DNA of 64,000 bases from Hymenopus coronatus (Eukaryota; Arthropoda; Insecta; Mantodea; Hymenopodidae). The notes under the pieces are model-generated. The model saw only the letters and a program-made list of their open reading frames with translations, ran no database searches and was not told the origin of the DNA. A program made the translations under genes and the position numbers. The stretch covers positions 32,478,501 to 32,542,500 of the forward strand of contig CM060895.1 of assembly GCA_030762935.1 (NCBI GenBank), written 5' to 3'. Positions 34,387 to 46,384 of this stretch are shown piece after piece (position 1 is the first letter of the stretch; each line of letters opens with the position of its first letter).

Positions 34387-35716
34387 CGAGGTACGTCCAG
34401 AAAGTAAGCTCGGTTTGGTAATAAAATTAAATTGTATACAGATACAGAATAATTATTTATTGCACAAAATTCTACAACTCTCTACTACTTTTCCATATAA
34501 CTGCCGAAATTTTGCAGGCATTTGTCATAGCGTGGCACAAGTTTTTGTATAATTTTTTCATAGAAGTTTGCCGCCTGTGTCTTCAAAAAGTTCGAAACAT
34601 TTTCTTTCAGCTCTTCGTCATTGTTGAAGTGTTGCCGCCAAGGAAAGGCTTGAGATGTAAGAACAGATGAAAGTCGCTAGGAGCGAGGTCAGGGCTGTAC
34701 GGAGGATGGTCAAACACGTCCCAGCCAAATCCCTGTAGGAGGTTTTTCGTCACATTTGCAGTGTGTGGTCGTGCGTTGTCGTGAAGGAAAACAACACCTT
34801 TTGACAGCAATCCTCGGTGCTTATTCTGTATTGCGCGGCGCAATTTCCTAAGTGTCTCGCAATAAACATCTGCTTTGATTGTTGGACCACGCGGTAAGAA
34901 ATCAATGAGTAAGATGCCTTTCCAGTCCCAGAACACTGTGCACATCATCTTTCGAGGTGTCAAGATTTGTTTCGGCTTAACCTTTGCTGGGGATGAAGTG
35001 TGCCTCCATTCCATTGATTGCCGCTTACTTTCAGGGGTGTCATAAGAAACCCAAGTTTCATCTCCTGTGACTATCTGTGTCAGAAATTCTTCGACGTCTT
35101 CATCATAACGGGTTAAAAACTGAAGTGCACTACCCATCCGTTTTGTTTTGCATTGCTCAGTAAGAATCTTTGGTACCCAACGTGAGCAAAGTTTACGAAA
35201 TTTCAGTTTTTCGGTAACAATTTCATGAATTAGTGATCGTGAGCTTTGTGGAAATTCCATAGCGAGAGCACTAATTGTAAACTTGCGGTTTTCCTGGATC
35301 TTGTCATCAATCGCGTGAACCAGTTCTTCTGTAACCAAAGATGGACGCCCACTTCGTTCTTCATCGTGCACTTCACTACGTCCTTCATTGAACTGTCGGA
35401 CCCATCTTCTCACCATTGAATCACTCATCGCATTTTGTCCGTAAACTTCACAAATTTGCCGATAAATTTCAATTGGTTTCACTTTCCTAGCTTTCAGAAA
35501 ACGAATCACCGATCTGATTTCACAAGCGGCGGGATTTTCAATCAACACCGACATTGTAAACAAGCACAACAAAGCGTATGTGGCTGACAGCGATCTCAAA
35601 ATGGCGCACGTTTCTTCTCCTTGATACAGAGCGTCTACCGCGCATGTACGGAACTGCGATCGTAGCACTGCAGCGGAGATAAATTGAAACGGAACTTACT
35701 TTCTGGACGTACCTCG
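34387..35716 (-). mobile_element. Near-complete mariner element, 1330 bp
   Basis: Terminal inverted repeats of about 30 bp match with two differences (both ends begin CGAGGTACGTCCAGAAAG). They are flanked by the TA duplication expected of mariners (34385-34386 and 35717-35718). Length and layout are typical of a full mariner. TIR conservation suggests a fairly recent insertion, and the ends should still be usable by a transposase supplied in trans. Confidence 0.93.
34485..35554 (-). pseudogene. Mariner transposase with one C-terminal frameshift
   Basis: The transposase binds the TIRs and cuts and rejoins DNA at TA sites. I choose the ATG at 35552-35554 (MSVLIENPAA), because the frame upstream is only leader. 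A paired helix-turn-helix region spans residues about 10-120 (EIRSVIRFLKARKVKP; RRWVRQFNEGRSEVHDEERS). The linker motif WVPKIL is at 126-131. The D,D34D triad is D165 (VTGDETWV), D259 (FLHDNARPHT) and D294 (YSPDLAPSDFHLF), with exactly 34 residues between the last two. After LKPFLGG (about residue 307, near 34630) one base is missing. The frame as read ends at 34607, while the other frame continues as HFNNDEEL ... to the normal stop at 34485-34487. The catalytic core is intact but the C-terminus is lost. Confidence 0.92.
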
Positions 35717-35718
35717 TA

Positions 35719-36824
35719 GATTGTTCCACCGGCGTCGGAGTAATGCATATGGAACTGTTTTCGGGCCTGCAGCCCCACATTTGGCCATCCTCTATATACT
35801 CTACCTCAGCCCTTCTTCCCGAAGATTCTGTAGAAACAATTATAGGCTTCGGCGCCGAAATTCTCCTTCTCCGCTATCCCATTATAAAGCCACAAGGGAT
35901 ATAGAGACATTTATTTGCATATTCAATATAACGGAAATCAATTTTAACAGAGAAACTTGGGTCTTGGGTGAGTCCCGTCAAGAAGTATGGTCATCAAGAT
36001 GTTATGGACCTGAATGCCACCAGCTGGACGCCTGACCGCTGCAGCCCTCAAGTTTTGTATTAATTAATTTTCAAGGAGTGTTAGCTGCTTTACCCGACGC
36101 TGTATGACTGTGGTTTTAAAGGTTCAGTGACAAATACATTTCATCTACCTCCCCGAGTTCTTTATGAAATATTGTACAATAATCTAGAGCAATTGTCTCC
36201 AAAGTAACTTTTGCAAATTACTGACGTTTTCTCCGATTCCAATCCAGGTGGGCAAACTTTGATGAGTTACACATACTGTCATATATACGTATAATGCTCG
36301 GTAATGAATCTACTGTTTTTAAGAAAGCATAAATAGAATACCGTTCGAAACGCGTAAAGTGTTATAAAACATTTTAAGAGGCTCCACACGAATTACAAAC
36401 TGTACGGACATAAAATATTCGAAAGAAATGGGCTGGAAGCTATTTAAATCATTGCGTAAGGATTCAATTTCTCAATTTCGATTAATTACATTACATTTAA
36501 TGATAATGTTTGGATCTACATACATTTGCGAGCAAAACTTCTTTAAAATAAAGTATATTAAAAGCTAACATCGCAGCAAACTAAATCATTTGGTTCGTCT
36601 ATTGAGACTGTACATTATCCTTAGTGGCAGACATTGAACTCGTCAAAAGTAGTGTAAAATAATAATAAAGAAAAATTAGAAGCAGATCAGGAAGGGTTTG
36701 TGTTTACAAACATTCCATTACGTCGCATAGCACCATGTCCCAATGCTTCACACAGAGTGAAATGATAAACTATTGAAAATCGCAAGCCATTTGACAATTA
36801 GAAGAACAAGTTGAGGTGTTTCAT
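35719..36824. other. Apparently unique DNA
   Basis: No gene or repeat recognised on either strand. Confidence 0.45.
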
Positions 36825-37215
36825 CATCATGACTTTCTCTATCTATTCTGAAAAACAAATTTTCGTCAATTCACACAAATATTTGTAATGCTTTTATTAC
36901 ATATTCCCTTGAGAATACATTGAAATAAGGAAATACACGAGGCTAAACAATAGTAAAATCTTTTAAATTTAGGTCAATTTACTTGACCAGAAGTGAGAAA
37001 AATGAACAACGACAGCTTATTTCAGGAAACTATAAGTATTTTAAAAATGAAACAATTAATAAGAACATCTTGGAGTTGGTTAACTACCTAAAAGTTAATC
37101 TCACATAAATTTTATGTTTCAATAAGAATTACATATTCGTGTAGTAAGTTCTTATTCTACAGTTTATCAGTTATACAAAAGTCATTCAGAATGAGGACTT
37201 CAGCCGCTACTCTTT
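36825..37215 (-). mobile_element. HTE fragment, minus (decayed)
   Basis: Starts near ATCATGACTTTCTCTATC and follows the tail block (AAATAAGGAAATACACGAGGC, TTATACAAAAGTCATTCAGAA). It is lost after GGACTTCAGCC. Confidence 0.65.
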
Positions 37216-37539
37216 GCTGAGAGCGAGGGACGAGTTTATTTAACTCGCACGTACACTCAAAGATAAAAATATGCCTGGAATTACCTGCTTAAAACGGGGT
37301 CTTTTCGCTAACTCCGCCTATGTCTTTCACCTGTTTGTATGCTCTTAAAAGCGTATTGGACAGGCTACGTTACTGAACAAAGGGATAGACATGAAACGTA
37401 AATTGCAACGAATGAAATTCTGAGTTGCTAACTGCTGTTAATTTTCTAGTTGCATAGTAATCCACTCCTCTCACCGGGTGATTCAAAATTAGATTATTTT
37501 TCTCTCTGAGCGACATACCGCAATTCTATTGCCAAGATT
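37216..37539. other. Unassigned DNA
   Basis: No gene recognised. Confidence 0.35.
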
Positions 37540-37727
37540 CGATCCCAAGTAACCGCATGTGAGATTTGTGGTGGACAATGCGGCCCACGGCTGGATTTTT
37601 TCCGGGTTCTGCGGTTTACCCCAACATGGCATTTCACCGGTGCTCCATCTTCATTCCATGTATCACTAGTGTCATCGCTTGCGGTGCCACATGTAGTAAA
37701 AGCGGGAATTAAACACTACCAAAAAAA
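37540..37727 (+). repeat. SINE1 copy, 5'-truncated
   Basis: B-box-like GATTCGATCCCAAG, ACCGCATGTGAGATTTGTGG, CATTTCACCGGTGCTCC, and tail ATTAAACACTACC plus A7. The A tail runs directly into the start of a minus HTE. Confidence 0.8.
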
Positions 37728-38637
37728 TCTGATGTATTACACTCACATGACTTTCTCTAGCTGTTCTACAAACTTCTTACATAAGATTATTCTTCTTTCA
37801 GCATCTTGCTAATCGAGGTACTCATTAGCACAATGTTCTTATTACTTAGTTCCTTATAAGTAGGAAGAAAATAAGGGAATACACTAGGCTAAACTGGTAG
37901 TCTAATGTTTTAAAAGCTGTCGTTATACGATTGTCATAACAAATCGCTTCTTCTCTTGGCCAAGAGTAGAACAACAGAAAAACAGACACTCCCGTCTGAA
38001 AAAAGTTTAAGTACTTCACAACCGAAACTAATAATAAGGTATACCTCGAAAACGGTAAGCTCCACGAAAAAAATGTATATGGCATAACTTGTGTATTTTA
38101 ACAAGACCTACATGTTTTGTATGGTAAGTTTTTGTCTATCTCTTACGGTTTACAGGTTACGCCAAATTAAGTAAAATTCATCCAGAATAAACAGGTCTTT
38201 ACAACCTATTCCCAGAAAATTCAAGATATACATTTTATTTGTAAGGTAAATATGTTTAATATGCGATATTGTAATCAAAATCGATGAGAGCCATTTTTAA
38301 GATAATCAACATTTACGAAAAAAGTTCATGTAAAGGGTAGTTTGGGGTGGGGGGATTTATCTCAAAATCTTTGTGTCGTATCCCTGGAAGATACTAAACT
38401 TAAATACCAAGTTTGGTATTTTAGCTACTTTTCGTTTTTGAGTTATCGTGTTCACAGACACACGGACACACTGACACATGGACACACGGACACACACGGA
38501 CCTTTTTCTGAAAATGCTTTTTTATACAGGGGGTCTTAAAACATGTATTTCCGGTAAAATCTCGATATCAAATTTTTTGGTGGAATACAATACTTCTCTA
38601 TCCCTATGTACATTGTACATACGGGGCTAAAGAAAGT
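37728..38637 (-). mobile_element. HTE copy, minus, inserted at a SINE1 poly-A
   Basis: Begins TCTGATGTATTACACTC directly after the SINE1 tail and ends GCTAAAGAAAGT followed by A5. It belongs to the TATGTACATTGTACATA hairpin subfamily. The CACACGG tract is at about 38457-38500. Confidence 0.85.
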
Positions 38638-38766
38638 AAAAATAATGCCAAGGTAATTCACGCAAGTGGTCGACAACACTGCTTATACATGTCAAGTTCT
38701 TCTGAAGGACCGTTGAGCGGGGTTGAGGAATAAAGGAGTGGATTGTCCAATATGTTTTGCCTTTTT

Positions 38767-39593
38767 ACTTTCTCTGGACGTAATATGTACATAGTGCGTG
38801 GAGAAGGTATTGCACTTGACCCAAAAATTCGATACCGAGATTTCACCAGAAAATAGATATTTTTAGAAAAAGGTCCGTGTGTGTCCGTGTGTCTGTGAAC
38901 ACGATAACTTAAAAACGAAAAATCGGTAAAATACCAAATTCCGTATTTATGTTTAGTATCTTCCAGGGATGCGAGACGAAGATTTTGAGAAAAATCCTCC
39001 CACCCCAAAATACCGTGGAACTTTTTTCGAAAGTTTTGACTTTTTCAAAAATGGCTCTAATGATTTTGGTTAAAATATCGTATATCGCATATTGTATATT
39101 TACCTGACAAATAAAATGTACATCTTGAGTTTTCTGGGAATATCCCCTGAAAAATACTTTATTCTGGATGAACTTTACGGAATTTTGCATAACTGCTAAA
39201 CCGCAAGAGATGGACAAAAATGTACCACACAAAAATGTAGAGCATATTAAAACACACATTTCATGTTATCTCATTTTTTTCGTGTAGTTGATCGTTTTTG
39301 AGTTATTCCTTGTTTTTGGTTTCAGCTTGGAAAGACTTGTACTTTTCTCATATAGGAATTTGTCAACTCGTTTCCATACAAATAAAGGAACTTCAGTCAC
39401 GTAGCAACCAGATTTTGACTATCACTTTAACCTATGGTACTCTCTTATTTCACTTCTAGTTACAAGGAAGCAAGTAACAAGATTATTTCTGCTAATTTTT
39501 CTCGATTAGCATGAAGTATATAGAAGCATAAGCTTTTTAATAATAATTTGTTAGAGAGATGTAGAGAAAGTCATGTAAATGGAACACATCAGA
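38767..39593 (+). mobile_element. HTE copy, plus
   Basis: From ACTTTCTCTGGACG (after T5) to AACACATCAGA followed by T7. It has a small deletion around the CCTGTATCC block. Confidence 0.85.
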
Positions 39594-40380
39594 TTTTTTT
39601 ATAATCGTGTGGTATGTTCCACCAGAATAGTACCAATGAAAATTGTCAAAAGACCCGAGTCCATGTCAAGTGTTCACATTTTCAGCAAAATCGCCGTGCC
39701 AGGTATATTTTTATGGTCTTTGAGTGTACATACGAGCTCATTTGTGTTCTAAGGCATGAAGAGTACAAATTAATGATAAAAAAAAAATGCCGATGAACAA
39801 GTGTATTACTGCTGCAGATAGGTGACAGAGAAAGGAAAAGCTGCAAGGATCAAGGTCGTGTTCCTACGCTACTAATTAAGCCCACGCAGACAGAACCCTT
39901 TTCTTTCCTTTCTGGATTTCTGTGGAGTAGACTAATAAACCTTTCCAGTGTGAAACAAGCTCTAGGGCACAAGTACACAACTTTCGCTTAAAATGATGGT
40001 GCTCTATCGCGGTAACGCGAGTGACGTCATTAAGGGAGGTAGTAGTAGAGTGGGATAGTATAGTCATCAGCAATAATTACTAAAAGAGAGTTGTGCACTA
40101 TAATGAGGGAGGCTTGAGGAACACTTGCGCGATAAAACATGTTCACGTCCCCTCCACCAGCACCTGCTGCGCGTCAAGATGCTGCTTGCCACTCGAAAAA
40201 CGAGTTCTTGCTTCTTCCTGGAGTAGCTGCATTGTCTTAGCAAAATGCTCTCCTCATCTTAAATACTCGACATTAAATTCAACGCAACACAGAGACAAAA
40301 ATGTAACATTTTCCAGCTACAAATCAAAGTTTAGCTTTGGTGAAAAATACAATGGTAATAATACAATTAAATAATACAAT
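39594..40380. other. Apparently unique DNA
   Basis: No gene recognised. Small frames have no family resemblance. Confidence 0.4.
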
Positions 40381-40394
40381 GGTAACGAAATAAC

Positions 40395-40470
40395 AATTGA
40401 CCTTGGAGTATGACAAGGATACCCATTATCTCCCATTTTGTTCAATATATATATATATATTACATTGATT
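40395..40470 (+). pseudogene. LINE reverse transcriptase fragment
   Basis: The frame through 40401-40452 reads DLGV, a stop, then QGYPLSPILFNIY. This matches the conserved reverse transcriptase motif (G-V-R-Q-G-C-P-L-S-P-x-L-F-N-x-Y), with Arg replaced by a stop. The surroundings are AT-rich and no other RT motif is visible. Confidence 0.65.
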
Positions 40471-40730
40471 GCCTTTAAATTATTGATTTAAAACAGTGAT
40501 TTTGTATTAATTTGATTTTAAATATAATTAAGTAGTTTAATAAAAATTGCAAGCTGGTATAAAGGCTTTAATTGCTTATTCTTCGTAGCTCTTATAGAGT
40601 TAGTAAATGGAGGATTAATAACATTAAATATTTGAGGATTTTATATAACTTTTGTTTTAAAAATCGCTCAGAGTTTATGTTCTTCAGGTTTATTTGTTTA
40701 TCTATATATATATATATATATACATGTATA

Positions 40731-40968
40731 TAAGGCCGCGCCGTGACCAAGTGGTTAAACCACTCGCCTCTTACCTAGACGGCCCGGGTCCGATCCCAAG
40801 CGACCGCATGTGAGATTTCTGGGGGAGAAAGTGGCGCAGGGGCGGGTTCTCCGGTTTTCCCCGCTATCGCATTCCACCGGTGCTCCATCTTCATTTCATG
40901 TATCACTAGTTTCATCGCCTGCGGTGCCACAATTAGTAAAAACGGGCGTTAAACACTACCAAAAAAAA
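40731..40968 (+). repeat. SINE1 copy, complete tRNA-like head
   Basis: The head has an A-box-like GTGACCAAGTGGTTAAAC and a B-box-like GGGTCCGATCCC at tRNA-like spacing, so it could be transcribed by RNA polymerase III. The body ACCGCATGTGAGATTTC ... CATTCCACCGGTGCTCC and tail GCGTTAAACACTACC plus A8 match the other two copies. The tail continues directly into a minus HTE. Confidence 0.85.
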
Positions 40969-41393
40969 TCTGAGGCGTTCCATTCACATGACTTTCTTTA
41001 CATCTCTGCAACAAATTATTAAAAAGCGTATGCTTCTATTTACTTCATGCTAATCGAGAAAAAATTAGCAGAAATAGTCTTATTACTTGCTTCCTTATAA
41101 GTAGAAGCGAAATAAGCAGTTCCGTAGGTTAAAGTGATAGCCAAAAGCTGGTTGCTATGTGACTGAAGTTCCTTTGTTTGTATGGACACGAGTTGACAAA
41201 TTTCTGTATGAGAAAATTACAAGTTTTTCCAAGCTGAAAACAAAAACAAGGAATATCTAAAATACGATGAACTCCACGAAAAATATGTATACAACATAAA
41301 CTGTGTATTTTAAAGTGCTCTACATTTTTTGTGTGGTACGTTTCTGCCCATCTCTTATGGTTTAGCAGCTATGTAGAATGAAAACATATCAGA
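40969..41393 (-). mobile_element. Truncated HTE with the same end on both sides
   Basis: Begins TCTGAGGCGTTCC after the SINE1 tail and runs about 400 bp into the element. After TTAGCAGCTATGTAG it switches to GAATGAAAACATATCAGA plus a long T run, the same terminus in inverted orientation. The hairpin end is absent. Confidence 0.7.
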
Positions 41394-41927
41394 TTTTTTT
41401 TTTTTTTTTTTGATATTGTGTTTCTGCATTAATTCTTTATTTCCTGGGGAGCTCTCCTGTTTCATTTGCACTGAAAAGATCTCTCTACCCCTCTGCTCCT
41501 TTGTTCGCCCCTCTTAGTTTCTGTCTTCCTTTTCATTGTGTCAAGGGATACAAAAGAATCACTTCGATCCACTTTCTGCTCGGAAAAAAGAGCGCAAACG
41601 TAACTTTGCATTATGGCGGGGAGGTGCGCGCACACTCAGATAACAAATTTACATCCACTTAACCCACTTACGAAAAAAAAAGAAGGTTAAAAAAAGGAGG
41701 AAAGTGCAGAAAGAGGAAATGGAAAAATGGAGACAGTGAAAAAGGGAGAAAAATTGTACCTTTAGCAGGGAATGTAATGCACCGGAGGTTTAAGTAGGTT
41801 CTGCAAAGAATGAGATTCATGCGGCGAAACTTCTGTTTAGTTCCATTTCTGAGGTACTACCTTCTTATTCTAACAATTATTATTTTAATGGTTATGTTTT
41901 AACCTGTTTAAATACCATAAACAAAAA
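41394..41927. other. Unassigned DNA with a T run
   Basis: Starts with a long T run (about 41394-41411). It includes an A/G-rich stretch at about 41676-41760. No gene recognised. Confidence 0.4.
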
Positions 41928-42757
41928 TCTGCTGTGCTCCATTCACATGCCTTTCTCTCCATCTCTGTAACAAATTATTGCTGATAAGCTTATTCTTCTA
42001 TTTCATGCTAAAACATTACTAGAAACGGTCTTATTACTAGTTCCTTATAAGTAGAAGGGAAATAAGGGAATACATTAGGCTAAACCGACAGTCAAATGTT
42101 TCAAAATGTGGTTACTATGAGATTGAAATCCGTTTCTTTGCGTGGCCAAACGTTGACAAGTTCTCGTATGAGAAAAGTTTGTTTTTACTTTTTTAAAACT
42201 GAAATAATTAACAAGGAATATCTATAAAACGGCCAACTCCACGAAAAAAAGGTATATGACATAAATTGACTGTTTTATCGAAATATACACTTTTTTGTGT
42301 AATTAGTTTTTGTCTATCTTTTACGGTTTACCAGTTATGCAAAATTCAATAGAAATCGTCTAGAATGAGGAGGATTTCAGAGATTATTCCCAGAAAATCC
42401 AAGATATACATTTCGTTTGTCTTAAAAGCATGCTCAACATACGGTATTTTAATCAAAATCGTTGGAACCATTTTTGAGAAAAAAATTCAAAATACGTTTC
42501 ATCCAATGAAATTACGTTTTATTTATGGAATGTAAAGGATAGTTGGGGTGGGGATTTTTTTGAACATTTTCCTGTTGCATCCTTGGAAGACACCAAACTT
42601 AAATTCCAGTTTTGGTATTCAACGGTCTTTTGATTTTTGAACTATGCTCCCACACACACACACACACTCACACACACACACATACACAGGAACGTTTTTA
42701 AAGCTTTTTTTGTTGTATTCAGGGAGTCTCTAAACCTGTACTTTCGGAAATTTTTCT
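41928..42757 (-). mobile_element. HTE copy, minus, cut by the next copy
   Basis: From TCTGCTGTGCTCC through the (CA)n tract at about 42650-42690 to ACTTTCGGAAAT. The hairpin end is missing where the following copy begins. Confidence 0.8.
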
Positions 42758-43475
42758 AAAAATCTGGTATGTTCCATTCACATTATTTTCTCTAGCTGTT
42801 CCAAATAGAAAATATTCTTAAAACGGATTATTGTTTTATTCCCATCATGCTGAGATAAATATTAATATAATTGGTCTAATTACTTGCTTCGTTTTAAGTA
42901 AAAAAGAAATAAAGGGAATACATTAGCCGAAAGCAATAGTGAAATGTCCCAAAAGCTTAACGCTATTCGAAACAATTGAGGTTCTGTTCGCTTGTTAAGT
43001 CCCGTTTGAGAAAAGTATAAATATTTTAAAGCTGAAACCAATAACAAGGAATATCTGAAAAAATTTGTGTATTATATAAATTGTGTGTTTGAACGACATC
43101 TAAATCTTTGGTGTATTTAGATTTTGTCTCGTTCTTACAGTTTACTAGTTATGCAAAATTCTGCAAATCTCATCCAGCATAAAGAGGTATTCAGAGGTTA
43201 TACCCAGAAAATTCAAAATATACGTTTAATTTGTGATGTTAATATTTTTAATATACGGCATTTTAATGAAAATAGTTAATGTCATTTTTGAGGAAAACAA
43301 AATATTAAAAAGTCTTCCACGTAAAGTGTAGTTTGTGGTGGGGGATTTTTATCAAAATAATCTTGTTGTATCCTAGCGGTTTTTTCGTCTTTAGATTTGT
43401 ACATACATACATACACACAGGGACACACACACAGACCTTATTCTAAAAATGAAGGGGCTTCAAAACATGTATATA

Positions 43476-43735
43476 TGCTTGTCGTCCTCTGTGGTGTAAT
43501 GGTTACCATACTAACTTCATATACCTAAAGTCGTGGGTTGAAATCCAGCGGAGGACGATGGATTTTTTTCGGGCGTAAAAATACTCAACATGGTTTCTTA
43601 CGGAAAGTAAGTAAGTTGGTTCTGTGTTGTAGTTTTACAGCACGTAAAAGAACCTCAGGCCTGATAAAGAGGCCTTTGAGCAAAATTAAGCGGTCTTTCA
43701 CGCCCAATATATGAGAACCACAGCGTCAATAAATA
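43476..43735 (+). repeat. SINE3 copy with tRNA-like head
   Basis: The head at 43481-43557 has potential acceptor pairing CGTCCTC/GAGGACG, A-box-like TGGTGTAATGG and B-box-like GGGTTGAAATCC. The body AACCTCAGGCCTG, AATTAAGCGGTCTTTCACGCCC matches the other copies. Imperfect flanking duplicates (CTTCAAAACATGTATAT and CTTCCAAAACATATAT) suggest the target duplication. Anticodon and T-arm pairing are imperfect, so I call it a SINE and not a functional tRNA. Confidence 0.75.
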
Positions 43736-43749
43736 AAACTCCATTTCTC

Positions 43750-44106
43750 TCTTCCAAAACATATATCATAACTCCGTGGCACGACAGCTCACGGGGAACC
43801 TTGGCCTACCGCCCGGCCGCTGTGTACCCCTTCTCGGTCCATTGCAGACCTCATGGATGGGGTGTAGTATTGGAGGGTGAGATGTGGTCAGCGCCTCGAG
43901 CCCCCCGGCCGGTTAATGCGGTCCTTATGATCTGGAGCTGCAATTTCTCCATCAAGTAGCTCCTCAATTGGCCCAGGGACCTTAAGAGGCTGAGTGCACC
44001 TAGGGCCAGGTCTCCCAGCGGGGGAAAAATCCCCGCACCGGTACGGGGAATCGAACCCAGGTCTCCCGCTTGGTAAGCGGCTGCGCTACCATCGCGCACC
44101 ACATAT
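43750..44106 (-). repeat. SINE4 copy (tRNA-derived, GC-rich)
   Basis: On minus, the head has A-box-like TGGTAGCGCAG and B-box-like GGTTCGATTCC (reading from 44106). The body includes the CGGCCGG/GAGGCGCTGACC region shared with 46612-46940. ACATATAT flanks it on both sides, a short likely target duplication. It sits beside SINE3, as does the other copy. Confidence 0.75.
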
Positions 44107-44191
44107 ATTCCCAGCAACATTTTTTTTTTTTTTTTGGGTGGAATACCATTTCTTCTGTAGTTATGATATATGTTTTGTATATAGTGAAAGT

Positions 44192-45111
44192 AATAGAGTG
44201 CACTATAAAATTGCAATTAAAACTTCCATTTGCAATATAATAATACCGAGATTTTGTTACCGTATAAGTTGCACAATGAAACCGCTTTAAGTGCCCAGTG
44301 TTAGACGAACAATACATGTGAATTTGGAACATTTATCAAGTGTCATAAACAATTTGCCCCAAAGCTGGAGCCTCGCGTGCGGCACACCTGTTATTCCTTT
44401 GTAACAGAAAATTGGACCAAGGCAACAGTTTGTGTACCATCAAGGCTTTAGTCCACACTTTTGAAAGAAACGACATCTCTGTGACGTCAAACACTGACTC
44501 CCTTTGAAGCGTTTGAAGTTAATTGATGGATCCAGGCCCAAGAAAAAACGAACGTGAAAAGTAAACTCCACTGAATGGAAAGTAAAAGCATCGAGCACTG
44601 CCGGGGATTGGTTTCAAGGTATGCTACATAAAAACCTTTGCTATATACACTTTGGTAATAAAAGCCTTGAATTAAAAAAGGGAATAAAAGCTGACGCTCA
44701 TGTGCTATAAGCAGTAGCTATGAAACCTGATATTTTTCAAATATTCCATCGAGCTTTTTTCTCTCCACATACAGATAGGGATAAATGGCGTAACATAACA
44801 CAAAATAGTGTCGAGTTCTGTACGGTAATGGCTAATTTTGTGAATATGTAGTTTCATATTAAGGGTTCTTAAATATGTTCTATAGTATTAATGTTGAGTC
44901 TTCATAGTAACGTTTATAAACATTCTGGTAATTGACATATATATATATATATATATATTGGTATACTGTTTAATAAGTAGTTAAAAATGTATATATATAT
45001 AAATATAAAATATGTTATTTTATTACTGTTCTTAATTTAACTGTAAGATTATTATTGTAAGTGAATTTTGTACATTTAACTCTGCCACCGGGCAGTACCC
45101 TATTGCAGAGA
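44192..45111. other. Unassigned DNA with AT dinucleotide tracts
   Basis: No gene recognised. (AT)n tracts lie at about 44937-44959 and 44989-45002. Confidence 0.4.
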
Positions 45112-46313
45112 ATACATACATACATACATACATACATACATACATACATACATACATACATACATACATACATACATACATACATACATACATACATACA
45201 TACATACATACATACATACATACATACATACATACATACATACATACATACATACATACATACATACATACATACATACATACATACATACATACATACA
45301 TACATACATACATACATACATACATACATACATACATACATACATACATACATACATACATACATACATACATACATACATACATACATACATACATACA
45401 TACATACATACATACATACATACATACATACATACATACATACATACATACATACATACATACATACATACATACATACATACATACATACATACATACA
45501 TACATACATACATACATACATACATACATACATACATACATACATACATACATACATACATACATACATACATACATACATACATACATACATACATACA
45601 TACATACATACATACATACATACATACATACATACATACATACATACATACATACATACATACATACATACATACATACATACATACATACATACATACA
45701 TACATACATACATACATACATACATACATACATACATACATACATACATACATACATACATACATACATACATACATACATACATACATACATACATACA
45801 TACATACATACATACATACATACATACATACATACATACATACATACATACATACATACATACATACATACATACATACATACATACATACATACATACA
45901 TACATACATACATACATACATACATACATACATACATACATACATACATACATACATACATACATACATACATACATACATACATACATACATACATACA
46001 TACATACATACATACATACATACATACATACATACATACATACATACATACATACATACATACATACATACATACATACATACATACATACATACATACA
46101 TACATACATACATACATACATACATACATACATACATACATACATACATACATACATACATACATACATACATACATACATACATACATACATACATACA
46201 TACATACATACATACATACATACATACATACATACATACATACATACATACATACATACATACATACATACATACATACATACATACATACATACATACA
46301 TACATACATACAT

Positions 46314-46344
<31 letters not shown>

Positions 46345-46375
46345 TACATACATACATACATACATACATACATAC
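45112..46375. repeat. Giant ACAT microsatellite, about 1.26 kb
   Basis: About 315 units of ACAT, essentially uninterrupted except for a short (CA)n variant near 46331-46344. The long frames in all phases (repeats of MYVC or IHTY) are by-products. It is followed at once by a SINE3 fragment and then a SINE4 whose tail side carries CATACATACATA. Confidence 0.98.
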
Positions 46376-46384
46376 TGTAATGGC

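Larger units (their letters stand above)
42763..44191 (-). mobile_element. HTE copy, minus, interrupted by SINE3 and SINE4
   Basis: From TCTGGTATGTTCC at 42763 to about 43475 (GGGGCTTCAAAACATG). It resumes at about 44118 with a T run, GGGTGGAATACC and the hairpin end (TTATGATATATG ... ATAGTGAAAGT). The intervening sequence is two SINEs. Confidence 0.75.

Noticed and set aside
43478..43557. Functional tRNA gene
   Set aside because: Acceptor pairing and A/B boxes are good, but T-arm and anticodon pairing are imperfect, and the sequence continues into a body shared with four other copies. It is a SINE head.
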